DNA of 64,000 bases from Tetrahymena thermophila SB210 (lineage: Eukaryota; Ciliophora; Oligohymenophorea; Hymenostomatida; Tetrahymenidae), in NCBI RefSeq assembly GCF_000189635.1, contig NW_002476317.1, positions 434,001 to 498,000 on the forward strand, given 5' to 3'. Below are positions 52,323-64,000 of the stretch, piece after piece (positions within the stretch are counted from its first letter, which is position 1; the number at the start of each line of letters is the position of its first letter). The position numbers and the translations under genes were made by a program. A model generated the notes under the pieces. The model saw nothing but the letters and a program-made list of their open reading frames with translations. It ran no database searches and was not told where the DNA came from.

Positions 52323-53917
52323 TCAATATCCAAGGATATTGCAAATTTAAGTGTATGTATCTTATCTAAAGTAGAGACTGGCAGTACCTGAGTGATTTCT
52401 ATCAGGATATACTCTATTAGCTAAAATAACTATAGCCAAGTCTTTTTCTTTATCAGCCCAAGCAGTTGTGCCAGTGAAGCCTGTATGGCCAAATGATAAT
52501 GGAGAAAACTTAGTACCGCAAGGAAGAACACTTTGAATTGGAACAGTATCCCATCCAAGAGCTCTTGAGTTAGGATAAGGAACATTTGTTTCTTTTGTTG
52601 TGAAAAGATCAACAGTTTCAGGTTCGAAGATTTTAACTCTTTTACCTTTAGAATTAATGTATTCACCTCTGTTGAGCATCATATTCATGAATTTAGCTAA
52701 ATCATTTGCAGTAGAGAATATACCAGCATTACCTGAGACACCTCCTAAGAACCAAGCAGTTTCATCATGTACAATACCATGACATAACTCATGACGATAA
52801 ACATCATCAAATTCTGTAGGGGCAATTCTATTATAATTAAGTAGAAAGAATAAATAAGAATTAGGTGAAAATAATCAATCAAATATGCTAAAATATTGAT
52901 ATTAAAAATTGAGAATAGTTAGATTCAAAGAGTACAAAATATTATTTTGAAATTTTATTTCATTGAGTGTATGTATGTTGTTGAATAGCTCGAAGATATT
53001 TTCTTTCTTTAAAAAATAGAAAAATTAATTCATATTTATCCATTTTTTATATATGTTAATTAAAAATATTTGTGTAACCTAAAAGTGGCCTATTCTCTTT
53101 GTTAATCTTTGGTAAAGAAAATCAAAATTTGATATATTTATGCATGTATAATTAGAATTAATGAAGATATTTAATTATTTATTTACTTATGGACGTATAG
53201 AGGAGAAGGATTAAACATTGTTGAGTCCATTTCGAGAGGTCCGTAAACATTAAGCTTCAAGAAAACATCAAGTGAAATTTTTGTAATTCTTTAGACAACT
53301 TCTTGCAAAATAACCATGTTTAAGTCAGAATAAACATATTAAGTACCTGTGGGATATTATAATTCAATGTGGTAGATTGCATCTTTAATATTTGAAGGAA
53401 TTAAAGTTGATTAGGGGAATAGAGAGAAATCTAAGTCAGGCTATAAACCAGAATTATGGAGAAGTAAATTTCTAATGGTGATATTAGCCTTATCGTGGTT
53501 ATTAAACTCAGGGATATAAGTAATTACTAAATCATCAAGTCCAATTAATCCTTAATCATAAAGTCTCATAGTAGCAGCAGTTACACCAAATACTTTGGAA
53601 AGGGAGGCTATATCATAAATAGTTTCATTGTTAACAGGAATATTAAAAGCATCTCCTGGGTATGTTTAATTACCTAAAGCTGCAGAGAAGATAGATTAGT
53701 TTTTATAATAGACTGAAACAGTAAGTCCAGGTGTAGTTCTATTTTAGATAAATACATCTGCTATTTGATAAAAGCTACTCCAGTCATAATTATTTTCCTA
53801 TATATCAGCATTGAGCTTAAATTTTTTGAGGAAACTTTCAAAGCCTCTGTTGCAACTGGTGCTAGATATTTGGATGAATACTATAACTAACAAAGCAAAT
53901 AATTATTTTTAGTTCAT
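52323..53917 (-). CDS. Secreted beta-lactamase-family serine hydrolase
   Basis: Two exons, 53187-53917 and 52323-52827 (359-bp intron, phase 2), give 411 aa; stop TGA 52323-52325. A cleavable signal peptide is likely (LFALLVIVFIQISSTSCN). The penicillin-binding/class C catalytic motifs are present in order: S-x-x-K as YDIASLSKVFGVTAA (about residue 100), the Y-S/A-N-type element as YVYSDLNMVILQEVV, and the KTG counterpart HTG in SPLSFGHTGFTGTTAWAD. Other family marks: LYDQGLIGLDDLVITYIPEF, NITIRNLLLHNSGLQPD, GPLEMDSTMFNPSP and GGVSGNAGIFSTANDLAKFM. Eukaryotic members are usually esterases or peptidases rather than antibiotic-degrading enzymes. It probably acts in secretions, phagosomes or lysosomes. 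The fold is bacterial in origin, but the ciliate codons and intron show it is long resident. Confidence 0.92.
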
Positions 53918-56900
53918 TTCCACTTTCACTTTAATTAACTTTTTAAACAAGATTTGACTTTCTTATTAAATTATTATTTTCTTTGAAGAAAATTGCCAAA
54001 TTCTTTGATTTTTTCTTTTGCAAACAAGTCTTTTTGTGAACTAAAATACTTGACCAAGCAAAAAGAAATATTTACCTTATATTAATTAAATTAGACCAAT
54101 AGAATATGTTTGCTTTTTGATTATTGGTAATTTTTGATAAAAAGACAAAATAACACATTTGGAAATAATATTAATTGTAAATATTAACAAAATAATCTAG
54201 TTTTAATTCATTTGATTGATACATTCTAAAATCACTTCAAATTATTTTTTTTCTTTTGTATTTATTACCAAATAGAGATAATACAAACATTATTTTTATC
54301 AAAAACTCATTTATTATAGTATAGCTTTAATTCTTAATCGAGCTAAAATTAATTTTTGTTGGCATTCATTTTAGATGATTAAAAAAGTTTTATAATTACA
54401 TTTAAAAAAGAAACAAATTTTCATAGAATTTTCGCTAAAATTAAATGATAGTAATCTTTAAAATTTAATCAAGCACTATTATAGAATAATTTAAAGAAGA
54501 CTACATCAAATTATTAATTACTGGAAATATAATAATTTTTAAATATAAAACGTAAATAATAATTATTAAAGTAAAAACCTATTTTTAAATATTTTATTCC
54601 AAATATTTTTGCGAAACTAAAATGTAAATAATAAAAATAAATAATAATTTTAATAATTCTAATAAATAAATTATTTAGCATTTACAAAACAGATTTTGTT
54701 TTAAGTTTTTTCTTGTTTAAAAGTCATTAATATAAATAAAAATAATTAATTTATTTTACATTATTATTATGAGTATTGAAACTATATCATTATATTTTTT
54801 ATTTATCTAAGTTATTTAATCTACATTTTAGTCCATTAAATCTAAGAATAGAAATGCAAATAAAAATAAGAAAACTCAAACTATATCAAATTAAAGTACT
54901 TTGAAATAGTAAACATATTTTTCTAGTACTCGCTTGTTTGTAAGTAATCATAAGGAACTTTTATATATTGTTAATTATGATTTATTTGCATCTTTTATTT
55001 GCTACCTTAAAATGTAATAAAAATATCTAAATATATTTTCGCAAAAAGTTCCTAAGATATTTCTAATATTACAGAAAATACTTACAATTCTGAGTTTAAA
55101 TCGCAGTTATTATCACTTATAAAAAGAATATTTTAGTTAAATTATTTATCATTTTTTAATTGTGAAATATTTTCTATTTTCCAAAAAAAATAAATATTTT
55201 TAGATAGCTTTATAAAATTTATAAATAAAAAAATTTAATATATTATTGTATGATTTTGCTCACTTGGAAGCGAAAGGAAAGTTAAAATTTATTGTTCTTA
55301 TACTAAACAATAACTAAACTTAAAAAACAAATACGATTTCTAAAAGGAATTTTTATTGATTATTGCATTAAATAAAAAGATTGATGATGCTAATTTAAAT
55401 CTGTAAAGTTTTTGTCAAATATTTTTTGGTTTGCTAATTAATTGAAAAAAACTAGAAATAATTTGTTAAAGTGCTATTTAAATTATGTTACTATTTTTTT
55501 ATTTGGTATTACATATATAATAATGTATATGTGGGTCTATTGTATGTTTTAATATATGAAATTATAATAATAAAAGTATATTGAAGTACATTTACTTATT
55601 AAATATAGTTAATCTTACAGCAAATTTTCAAATGCAAATATTTTTACTTCTCTTTAAATACCTTAGTTGATAATTTTTTTTTTTAGCTTATTCAAAAAAT
55701 ATGTAAAAAAATCTATTTTTTTCATAAAACTAAATATCAAATTGTAAGAAAAAAAGGAATTAATTTTAAAAAATGGTTGATTTATTCCTTTCTATTATTT
55801 TAAAGTTTAACTTCGATAAAGAGTTTACTCATAATTTTTGTAATACTGAAAATAAGATTTATGATTTAATAAAATTATTAAGTTATAGTGCTTTGCTTTA
55901 AAGCCATTTTATGGAGACTTTATCATTTGATAATTATAGATTTTGTTTGTGCTAACTTTTGCATGTTAATATGTAAATATGCAAATATATTGAATTTAAT
56001 TATACCTTCCGAATTTTCAATTTCAATCATTGAAACATGAGAGTTTCTAAATATACAATCATTAACTCTATTAATAAAATCTGTTGCACTTACAACTCGA
56101 AAAGCAATCAATAGCTTTCAGAATATCAGAAATATAATTAGAGATTGATGTATTTATTATTGATAAAAACTTTTGAGATTACTTCTTGAAAATTTTAATA
56201 AATTAATATTTCTTCTATAAACTACGATAATTCACATTAAATGATGTTTTTAGCAAGAATAGAGAGATAATTAAGTAAACGATATTTAAATTTTGTGTAA
56301 AAAAGTTTTTAGTTTGATTGTAAATTTCTTTTCGTCTGCAACTGATATTTTTAGGTCTTGTATTTTTACACGATTTTCACAAGGTTATGGAAAAAGTAAT
56401 TAAAGTACTTATATGCACAAAATCGAATCAAGCATCTTTTTAATCCATAATTTTACTAAAATATTGCATAAAATGTATTATTTTTGCAAATAAATTGCTT
56501 AAATTTTAAATTTAATTACATAAATTACCATTTTTCGAATGATTACTTTTTCATTTTTTGAAAAATTAAACAGATCAATCACGTAAAAAATAATGCTGAT
56601 TTGGAATAAGAATGATCTTTCCTTAAATTAGAATGCAGTTCATGAGGTTATATTATTAAAGAGCACTGGTAAAAAAATTTTTCTACAATTTGGAATTGTA
56701 AATTTTCCATAGTGCACTAGAATTTTTAAGTTTTTATGAAACATTTAAAAAATATTTGCGCTTTTGAAAAATTTACTCAGATTTACTTTTTTCTGTATTT
56801 ATTTGAGTTCATGGTTGAGATATTTAGAGAAGGTATTTGAAAAAAATAAAAAATTAACTTTCCTTACTATTACAATAAAATTACTTATGCTAATGATAAT

Positions 56901-59900
56901 AAAAAAAATAGCTAAATATTTTACAGAGTTTTTAGTCAAATATAAGTATTTGTAGCATTTTAGTTCTATTTTGTTACTTTTATTAGTATTTATTTATTTA
57001 TTTTTGCCAAGTTATAAAAAGCTTAAATGACAGTTAATGAAAAATTTTACTCTAACTTAATTAATATTTTATCTCTGAAAAAATTTACTGCATCATTTTA
57101 ATAATAATTTAAAAAATTCTTTTAGGAAACCTTTATGGTTTAGTAATCGAATGCTTTTATATTATAACCAGCTATCTATATTATTTATTTATTATAGGTT
57201 GAAAATTAAGAATAGGAACTTTTTCTAAGAGTAAAGGAAGTAAATTTTTTTTAAAATTAAAGTAGTAGGTGGAAGTGAGCAGAATCAATGTAAAAATTTT
57301 GTATCTTAGTGAAATTAAACAGCAAAGATTTATTTTGTTTTAGGATTTCTGGGAAGAAAGTAAGCAGGGTAGCTTTTTACCTGAAACATGAAATAGTTGG
57401 ATTGTGAGTTTGTAAGTTAGATATAATTTATCAATTTGATAGTTTGTTATATTCTTAATCTAATTGTTTGTTTTTATTAATAATTTATTCAATCAGCAAT
57501 TTTTTCCCTTATCTTTATACTTGCTCGATCTTTAAGAATTAATTTTTCAGTCTTATATTTTGCGCTTCTTTAATAAATCAATAAGAATAAATGTTACCTA
57601 AGAAAACATTTTTTATTTAACAAACAATGTTATTAAATATTGCATGATCAAATACCTTAACATTTCAGGTATAATGAAGTATTTTGAGAGCTTTCTGAGG
57701 ATGTAACGTTTTTCTCACTTGAATAATTGCTATGTAATATCTATGTGAAGTATTTATATAAAAATACGAATTAAAAATTTTTTGAGTAATTATAAAAAAG
57801 GGGTGACCTATAAATAAATGGTTACTTCTTTAGCAAAAATGAGAAAAAATAATTCGATAACAGTACAAAAAGGTTAAAATCTATTAGAAAATTTTATAAT
57901 TCAGTCAGCGAGAAGTGAAATTATATTTTTTTATTATAAAATTTTAACTTTGATTGATTTGTTAAGTAACATTTTTTATACCAAAGGGAGGTATGATAAA
58001 TCAAAATTTCAATAGCTTCTTACTTACTTTTTTTCACGTTATGTATATATGTTTGGTATGTATGGTGGTAATTTGCATTTTGGCTTAAGGTACTTTGAAA
58101 ATGTAAATATTATAAGATAGTATCAGATTCTGTGTACATTTAGATAGTAATATAAAATACAATTTAGTAAAATATTGTAAAATGGATGATTTGGGCTCCA
58201 CATGATAATTGATGATAAGAATTCGATAGATTAATTTTTTTAATGTCATATTGATTATTTTACACAGGTTCTAGGACATTATCTAGGTATTTTAATTTAA
58301 TGAATTAAATCTTGGCACATGAAAAATTTATTTGTATTACATTCAAAATTAAAAGATAGTCAGCCTAATTCTGATATATTATTACCATAAAATAATAGAA
58401 TTCTATAAAATTTTAGTTCAGGCATATCCTATGTTAATAGGTCGGTTAACTTTTAACTTGTTTCGTTTTAATTTTATTATGGCAGCGCTTTATTTGCTTT
58501 ATAAATGTACATAGTGCTTTTACTTCAATTATCAAAGTATTTTAACAAATATCACAAATCGACAGATAATTCCAGCTTAGATTAATTATATAAAATTTAC
58601 CTTATAAATTTAGGTGTATTATGTCACGCGCAAAATGTATTAAAATCTAATATCATAAGAAATTTTAGATTCTATTAAAATTTTAATTCATGAAGAAAAT
58701 ACCTTTTAAAAACAATAAGGTTTGTTATAACTTTTCATTTTTGCCTTATTAAAAAATATGTATTTATTTAATGATTGATAAATAGATAATCTTTATTTAT
58801 CATTTTGCATAAACAAAATAAATTAACGGGTAGGTTAAAAAAAGAAAAATAATTTAGTTTGTATCTATTTTTATACGTAATATCAACAATGCCCTAAAGC
58901 TTTCGATGTAATCACAGTAATAATTTTTAAAATACATAAAGTTATATGGTTAAATAATATAACTCTGGTCAAATTTGAATCACTGAAGGCTCGCTCTGTC
59001 ATTTTTTATAATTTTTATTAAACATTAGAAAATATTAATACATATTACAAATAAAAAGACTATTTATATTTATGAAGGAGAAAAATTTCTTAAAATAAAT
59101 TATGATCGAACTGTAATTTAAAGTTTCAATCGATGCATAAGAAGATTTAAAAAATACAATAAAATACTGTAGATATTTCTTTTAACAGCATATGAGCTCC
59201 AGTTAATCTTATAGTTAATACATATTTTATAAGCAGCATATTTAAATTTAAGCCATTAAATATCAATACAAAACCACTAATAGTATTAAAGCTCTTTAGT
59301 AATTGTATTTTTGCTAATATAGATACTCGGAGTTGACTCTGTAATACTTGGTATTAATTTCTTATACACTAAATTTACCTTTCACTACAAAAGAATTTTG
59401 TTAAAGTTGTATTATCTTTTTCTATTTTTTGCTATACTATTTTTAAAATTTGTATATAAAGTGCAATATAGAAATATTAGCGATAACTTTTTTAATGATT
59501 CAAACAAAAAAGTGATATTTTGTGAAAATATTTTAGATAATTACCAAACTTGAATTAATATTTTTATTCAGAATAATATACAAAGCAAAATCTAATGTGT
59601 TTGTGATTTTTAACTCATCTATAGAATTAATTTTATTAACTGATTTTACTTGTAAGTAATTACTTTCAAAAAAAATGGAATAAACAATGGTTCAGTAAAA
59701 TGTTAATCTCATTCCTGAAAACTACATAAAAAGTTTATTTAAAATAGAATAAAGCTTTTAAAGGATGTTTTTTTTTAATCAGTTAGCAAAATTAATTTGA
59801 ATTATATAAAAGTGCTATTGAGATAGAATTCAATAGGATAATTTCCCAGAAGTTAATAATTAACTTTACTTACATCTAAAAAAATAAATTAGTTCAACTA

Positions 59901-60463
59901 AATTCTTTAGGGTATAATATATGATTAAAGTTATACTGAATTACATATTTTTTAATTAAGCAAGCGTAATTTGAATAATTAAGGGAGAAGGTATTACTTT
60001 AAATATATATGTAATACTGGAGCAACGATAACATTAATAATTTATTATTATTTATTATTAACATTAAAAATTTTTTGCTAAGAAAAAAGAGCTCGTAAAT
60101 ACATCACACACACACAAACACAGAAGGCATTTACTAAGCTGCAAAGGTAAAAAAATATCCCTTAATTGCTGAATTTCTACTATGGCTTGCTTACTTTTTG
60201 AGCCATACCAACTTTATCCCCTCATTTTTTGCACAAACATGTCTAAATCATTCATATGCATCCATTATTACTTCCATTAAATATCTTAAACTTCATTAAT
60301 ACTTTTCTTACTATAAAAAAAAAATAGATTCTTCATTTCTTGTGAATTTACGCACACTATCCAATAATTTACAAAAATATTGTAAGCAGAAAGCCTACCA
60401 ATTACAAAAGCGCAACCTTGAATCAAATTTTTGACTATTAAAAACAATATCTATTATTAATAT
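53918..60463. other. 6.5-kb gene-poor AT-rich region
   Basis: No convincing gene on either strand. Short ORFs at 55923-56111 (-) and 56764-57027 (+) were looked at. The first shows a small beta-helix-like stretch (see findings); the second starts with TTG and is Leu/Ile/Lys/Phe from base composition. The 57240-57420 and 57660-57720 segments are slightly GC-richer but give no frame. No tRNA-like A/B box pair was confirmed. Confidence 0.55.
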
Positions 60464-63447
60464 ATGACCACCGCAAATAACTAAAACTAACCCTACTAAG
60501 ATTTTGAGGATTTCTATGAAACAACTGATAAAGTTAATGTCCGTTTTAATCTTACAATCGAAAATAGTCAAGAAAATATCAACATGTTTTCTTCTAGTGC
60601 TACTCAATAAAAATAAAGGTAAAGACCATATTTAATCTAGTGTTTTATTTTGATTTTATATTTTTAATTAATTAAGTACAATTTGTTCTTAAAATTTAAA
60701 TGTTATTGCATTCTAAATTTTCGTAAATTAACTTCTAACACATAATAGTAAACTTAATATTACATTTAGTTAGACAGTAAGTAAATAAATCAAGCAAATA
60801 AGAACTAATTTTACAAAAACTGATTTTCATTAATTTATTGACGATCAAATATTTATAATATTTAATTTATTAACAAAAGCATCCAAATATAGCCATTTAT
60901 ATAATTCAAGAAAAGTGGACTCCTCAAAATTTACTTCAAAATTGTCGACTTCAATAATCCTAGTAACACAACTATTATCAACAGCGAAATAGAAATGACC
61001 TCTCAATCATCCAGCGATTCTTAAATTTCTAACAGCGACTGTTTCCTTAGAGAAGTGACAACAGGACCTTAGAGCTATCTTGATGAGGACCATTATCTTT
61101 AATAAAAAGCTAATGAAGACAACCATTTCAATTAAAACTAGCTTTTTGCTTTATAAAAAAAAAATTAAGGATCAAATCTTAATAACATAATAAAATATTA
61201 AAAAATTAACTCAAACAAAATTCATGTAAAAGCTACTGGTAAGATGTTAGCAAAAAAAGTCAAAAGAGCTGAGGAAAAATACCTATAAAAATAGAAAAGA
61301 AAGCATGAATCATTGATGAGAGGTGCCCAAGATGATGAAAATAACTATATTTGCTAGAGAATCGGCTAAAACGTTAATTTAAAGAGGATTTCTGAAAATG
61401 CTTACAAATTGAGATAAACTCAGGAAACACATGAAGATATGGATACTTTAAACTAAAAGGACGATAGACTTATGTAATCTAATCAATATGAAACTTCTCA
61501 AAGCGATATCCTCTTTAACTTGGTAAGAATAAATTTTATTTATTTTTCACCTTAATATTTTCATTTAAGCTTGATGAATGAAAGAAAATAAATTTTGAAA
61601 AACGAAGCTGTGTAATTTATTCTATTTTCATAAATACAATCTAATAAAAAGAATATTCTTCTAAAAAATGTAATCTTTTTGTCAAAGAATCGCTTGATAT
61701 AAATTAAAGAATATCTCATTTAAATAGGAAAATTTAGAACATAATTTACCAATTTTCAATAAAATTAAAAATTAATAAAGACTAATATCAAAAAATTTCA
61801 TTGAAATATTTAATTAAATATCAAGCAAGTAATAGAGAAAGAAATAAAGAAAACAACCCTTTATTCATTCACTCATTGATTCGTTTTGACTATTTATGAA
61901 ATTAAAATTTCTTTTTATCCACATATTTGCATACAAATTCAAAATAGGCAGCATAAACATTAAATTCTTATTTAGGAAAAAATTTCCAAATCAGAACTAA
62001 TATATAGTTGAACCTATCAAAATATATTCATCTTTACTTTTACCAAATAAAAATAAAATGGACCTATTTTTTTGATTAGAATTTGTAATCTAAATAATTT
62101 ATGATAATATTCTTCCTTAGAACTATTACCATTTCTAGCCTTAAGAAATTTAGTCTTATATAATTTTAATTCATTTTGTAAATGAGAATAGTACCACATC
62201 AATCAAATAGATGAAATTTCATCAAGTTTAAATATCAATACACTTGCTTTTATTCATTCTCGATAAAAGTTATTATTATTCTTTTTCTAATATGTTTTAT
62301 TTATTAACCAAAATAGTATCATGGAAATACTTCATCTTAGCACTCTCCATAGATAGTTCCCTTAAATCATGCTTAAAGGTAGATAGATTATAAATTACAT
62401 TTTAAATTTTATACTAAAATTCTGATAGTTTATGATGCTCATTACTTATTTTAATTATCTAAAAGGGACTCGAAAAACGACATCCATTCAGAGTTTGCAA
62501 GCCATTCATCATAGCTTATTGATAATAACCAGGCCATATCTCTTTCTCAAAGATTTAAATCCTAAACAGCCTTTTAGACCAAGATTGAGTAATAAGAAAA
62601 TAATTTTATTGATAATTCCAATAATGAATACCAAGACTTATCATATAGTAATAAATCTTAAGAATAAGTTAATGCTGATGGAATTACAGTATTTACAAGA
62701 ACTAGAAGAAATTACTTTTCAACTCCTTAGCTTTAGGGAGCTTTATTAAATGAATTACCATTAAAGAAGGTGCACATTAAGCCTGCTAACAACGATAATA
62801 ATAAAGATGAAAACGGAGTATGTAAAGGAAATGCTGTAAATATGGCTAAAAATATTCTTAAAGGTTTTATGGAGTATGTGTTTGTCTCAGCTAAAGAAGA
62901 GGATTTAATTGAATGCTGCTCTATTAATAATTAAAAGAATCCTTAAGAAAATTAAAGTGCAATATAAATGGAATCAGAGCCTATGGATTTGTAAGAAAAT
63001 GAGGATGTATAAAATATTTCTAAAGAACAAATCCCAAATAATGTAGACTAATAATAAGAATAAGATGACGAAAATGAAAACTGTGAAGCAGATAAAATAG
63101 AAGAATATGCTCCCATTAATATTGAAGAAGTAAAAGATTAAAAGTAAATAATTGATAGTATTAGAAAGAGATTTAAAAAATAATACAATTCTAAGATGCT
63201 TGAAAAACCAAGTAATAGTAAACTTCTTAAATTATTCTCTAACAACAACTACGGAAAATTATTTAAGCACTACTTTAGTTCCTAAGAAATAATGGACTAT
63301 ATCGAATCATCTAACATTTAAAACAAAATAGCTCATAAAGATTTAGTTGAAAAGATAAGAAGCACCTCCTTTGATTTTGAAAAACTCTAGGATGTTCTCA
63401 AAACCAGAATCTTCAAGAGACCTCCTTTCCAAAAACCCTAAAAATGA
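60464..63447 (+). CDS. Hypothetical four-exon protein
   Basis: Exons 60464-60618, 60916-61522, 62317-62378, 62466-63447 join with consistent phases (2, 0, 2) to 601 aa; TGA 63445-63447. Intron lengths are 297, 794 and 87 bp. Visible parts: a polar N-terminus, SGLLKIYFKIVDFNN, a basic helical block (residues about 140-195: KATGKMLAKKVKRAEEKYL, RKHESLMRGAQDDENNYIC), Ser/Gln/Asn-rich linkers, and KNILKGFMEYVFVSAKEEDL near residue 400. A very acidic Gln/Glu segment (about 435-490) comes before a C-terminal ordered region: YGKLFKHYFSSQEIMDYIES, HKDLVEKIRSTSFDFEKLQD, RIFKRPPFQKP. Basic and acidic patches suggest a nuclear protein, but I do not recognise a domain. Confidence 0.82.
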
Positions 63448-64000
63448 ATGAAACATATAAAATAGCTTTTATTTAAATATATCCACAACATCTGAAACAA
63501 AATAATAACAATATAATATTTATTTTAAAAATAACAAATATTTATAATAAAATTATATTAAATGCAGATATTTAGATAGTCTTTCTTCCTTACTTACTTA
63601 CTAGTAATTAACATACTAACTAACAAAATAACCAACTATCTCCTATTCATTTATCCTTATCCTATTCTTTGGATATTTATTTAACAAAATATTAAAAAGT
63701 AACTAATTTCAAGTAAAACAAATCTATCATAAAAATGAAGCATGAATGAATACCAGACTGTCAATTTGATTGATTGATTGATTGACTGACTGGTGAGTTT
63801 TAATTTAAAAAATTTATATAAAAAAAACAAAATTATATATTAATTCGCCTTTAAAAAAAATAAATAAATAAATAAATTATTATAATTTTATGAATGTAAT
63901 GTATATTAAATGCATTGTAAACTCATTATAGCTCTTTTTAAAGTTATTACCCATCATAAATAGTTTTTTTTTAGAAGTCATCTGTTGTTTACATATTCTT
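63448..64000. other. Terminal AT-rich spacer with tetranucleotide repeats
   Basis: Downstream of the last gene. Contains (TTGA)n/(CTGA)n at about 63766-63791 and (AAAT)n at 63861-63878. No coding frame recognised. Confidence 0.6.
63766..63791. repeat. (TTGA)n/(CTGA)n microsatellite
   Basis: Four to five TTGA units grading into two CTGA units, in the spacer after the hypothetical gene. Confidence 0.8.

Noticed and set aside
56764..57027. Leu/Ile-rich plus-strand ORF
   Set aside because: Starts only with TTG, and its hydrophobic residues are what this base composition gives by chance.
58940..59010. tRNA-like T-arm GGTCAAATTTGAATC followed by a T run
   Set aside because: No A box, anticodon stem or acceptor pairing could be found; the nearby hairpin is A/T only.
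62432..62749. Plus-strand ORF of 105 codons starting MMLITYFNYLKG
   Set aside because: It is an out-of-frame shadow of the last exon of the 60464-63447 gene.

Overview
The window looks like macronuclear DNA of a ciliate, most likely Tetrahymena or a close relative. It is very AT-rich. Long reading frames appear only when TAA and TAG are read as glutamine and TGA is the sole stop. An example is the TAA inside the conserved core of ribosomal protein eL34. Introns are short, AT-rich and GT...AG, and intergenic spacers are even more AT-rich than the genes. No rRNA or tRNA gene, transposon, CRISPR array or telomere repeat was recognised. Genes read with the standard code appear broken at every Gln, so all models here were rebuilt by hand with the ciliate code. 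Where exon lengths sum to a multiple of three with matching phases I treat the model as firm.

Layout. 1-2355 (-): 5' part of a gene running off the left edge, whose N-terminal region resembles an axonemal dynein heavy chain tail. 5262-5975 (-): a probably broken ORF. 7031-8803 (+): Asn-rich protein with a compact conserved C-terminus. 10514-14986 (+): very large tubulin-tyrosine-ligase-like (TTLL) enzyme. 16495-16937 (+): small two-exon protein. 17991-19540 (+): WD-repeat protein. 19972-21337 (-): B-box/coiled-coil/Ras-like GTPase fusion. 21898-23532 (+): leucine-rich repeat protein, divergent from the previous gene. 25785-29006 and 32183-35335 (+): two paralogous Asn/Gln-rich proteins of about 1,050-1,070 residues that share a C-terminal domain. 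37762-38553 (-): NAD(P)HX epimerase. 39367-40856 (+): ribosomal protein eL34 with a 1,030-bp first intron. 41985-44883 (-): seven-transmembrane receptor fused to a phosphatidylinositol-phosphate kinase (GPCR-PIPK). 47333-48650 (+): CDP-alcohol phosphotransferase. 48922-51859 (-): long coiled-coil protein. 52323-53917 (-): secreted beta-lactamase-family serine hydrolase. 53918-60463: 6.5 kb with no convincing gene. 60464-63447 (+): four-exon hypothetical protein.

The genes are monocistronic and do not form an evident pathway. Themes that recur are cilia and microtubules (dynein-like tail, TTLL), signalling (GPCR-PIPK, B-box GTPase, WD and LRR proteins) and housekeeping (eL34, NADHX repair, phospholipid synthesis). 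The most unusual items are the GPCR-PIPK fusion, the B-box-GTPase fusion, the N/Q-rich paralogue pair, and the roughly 100-residue low-complexity insert inside the TTL catalytic domain.
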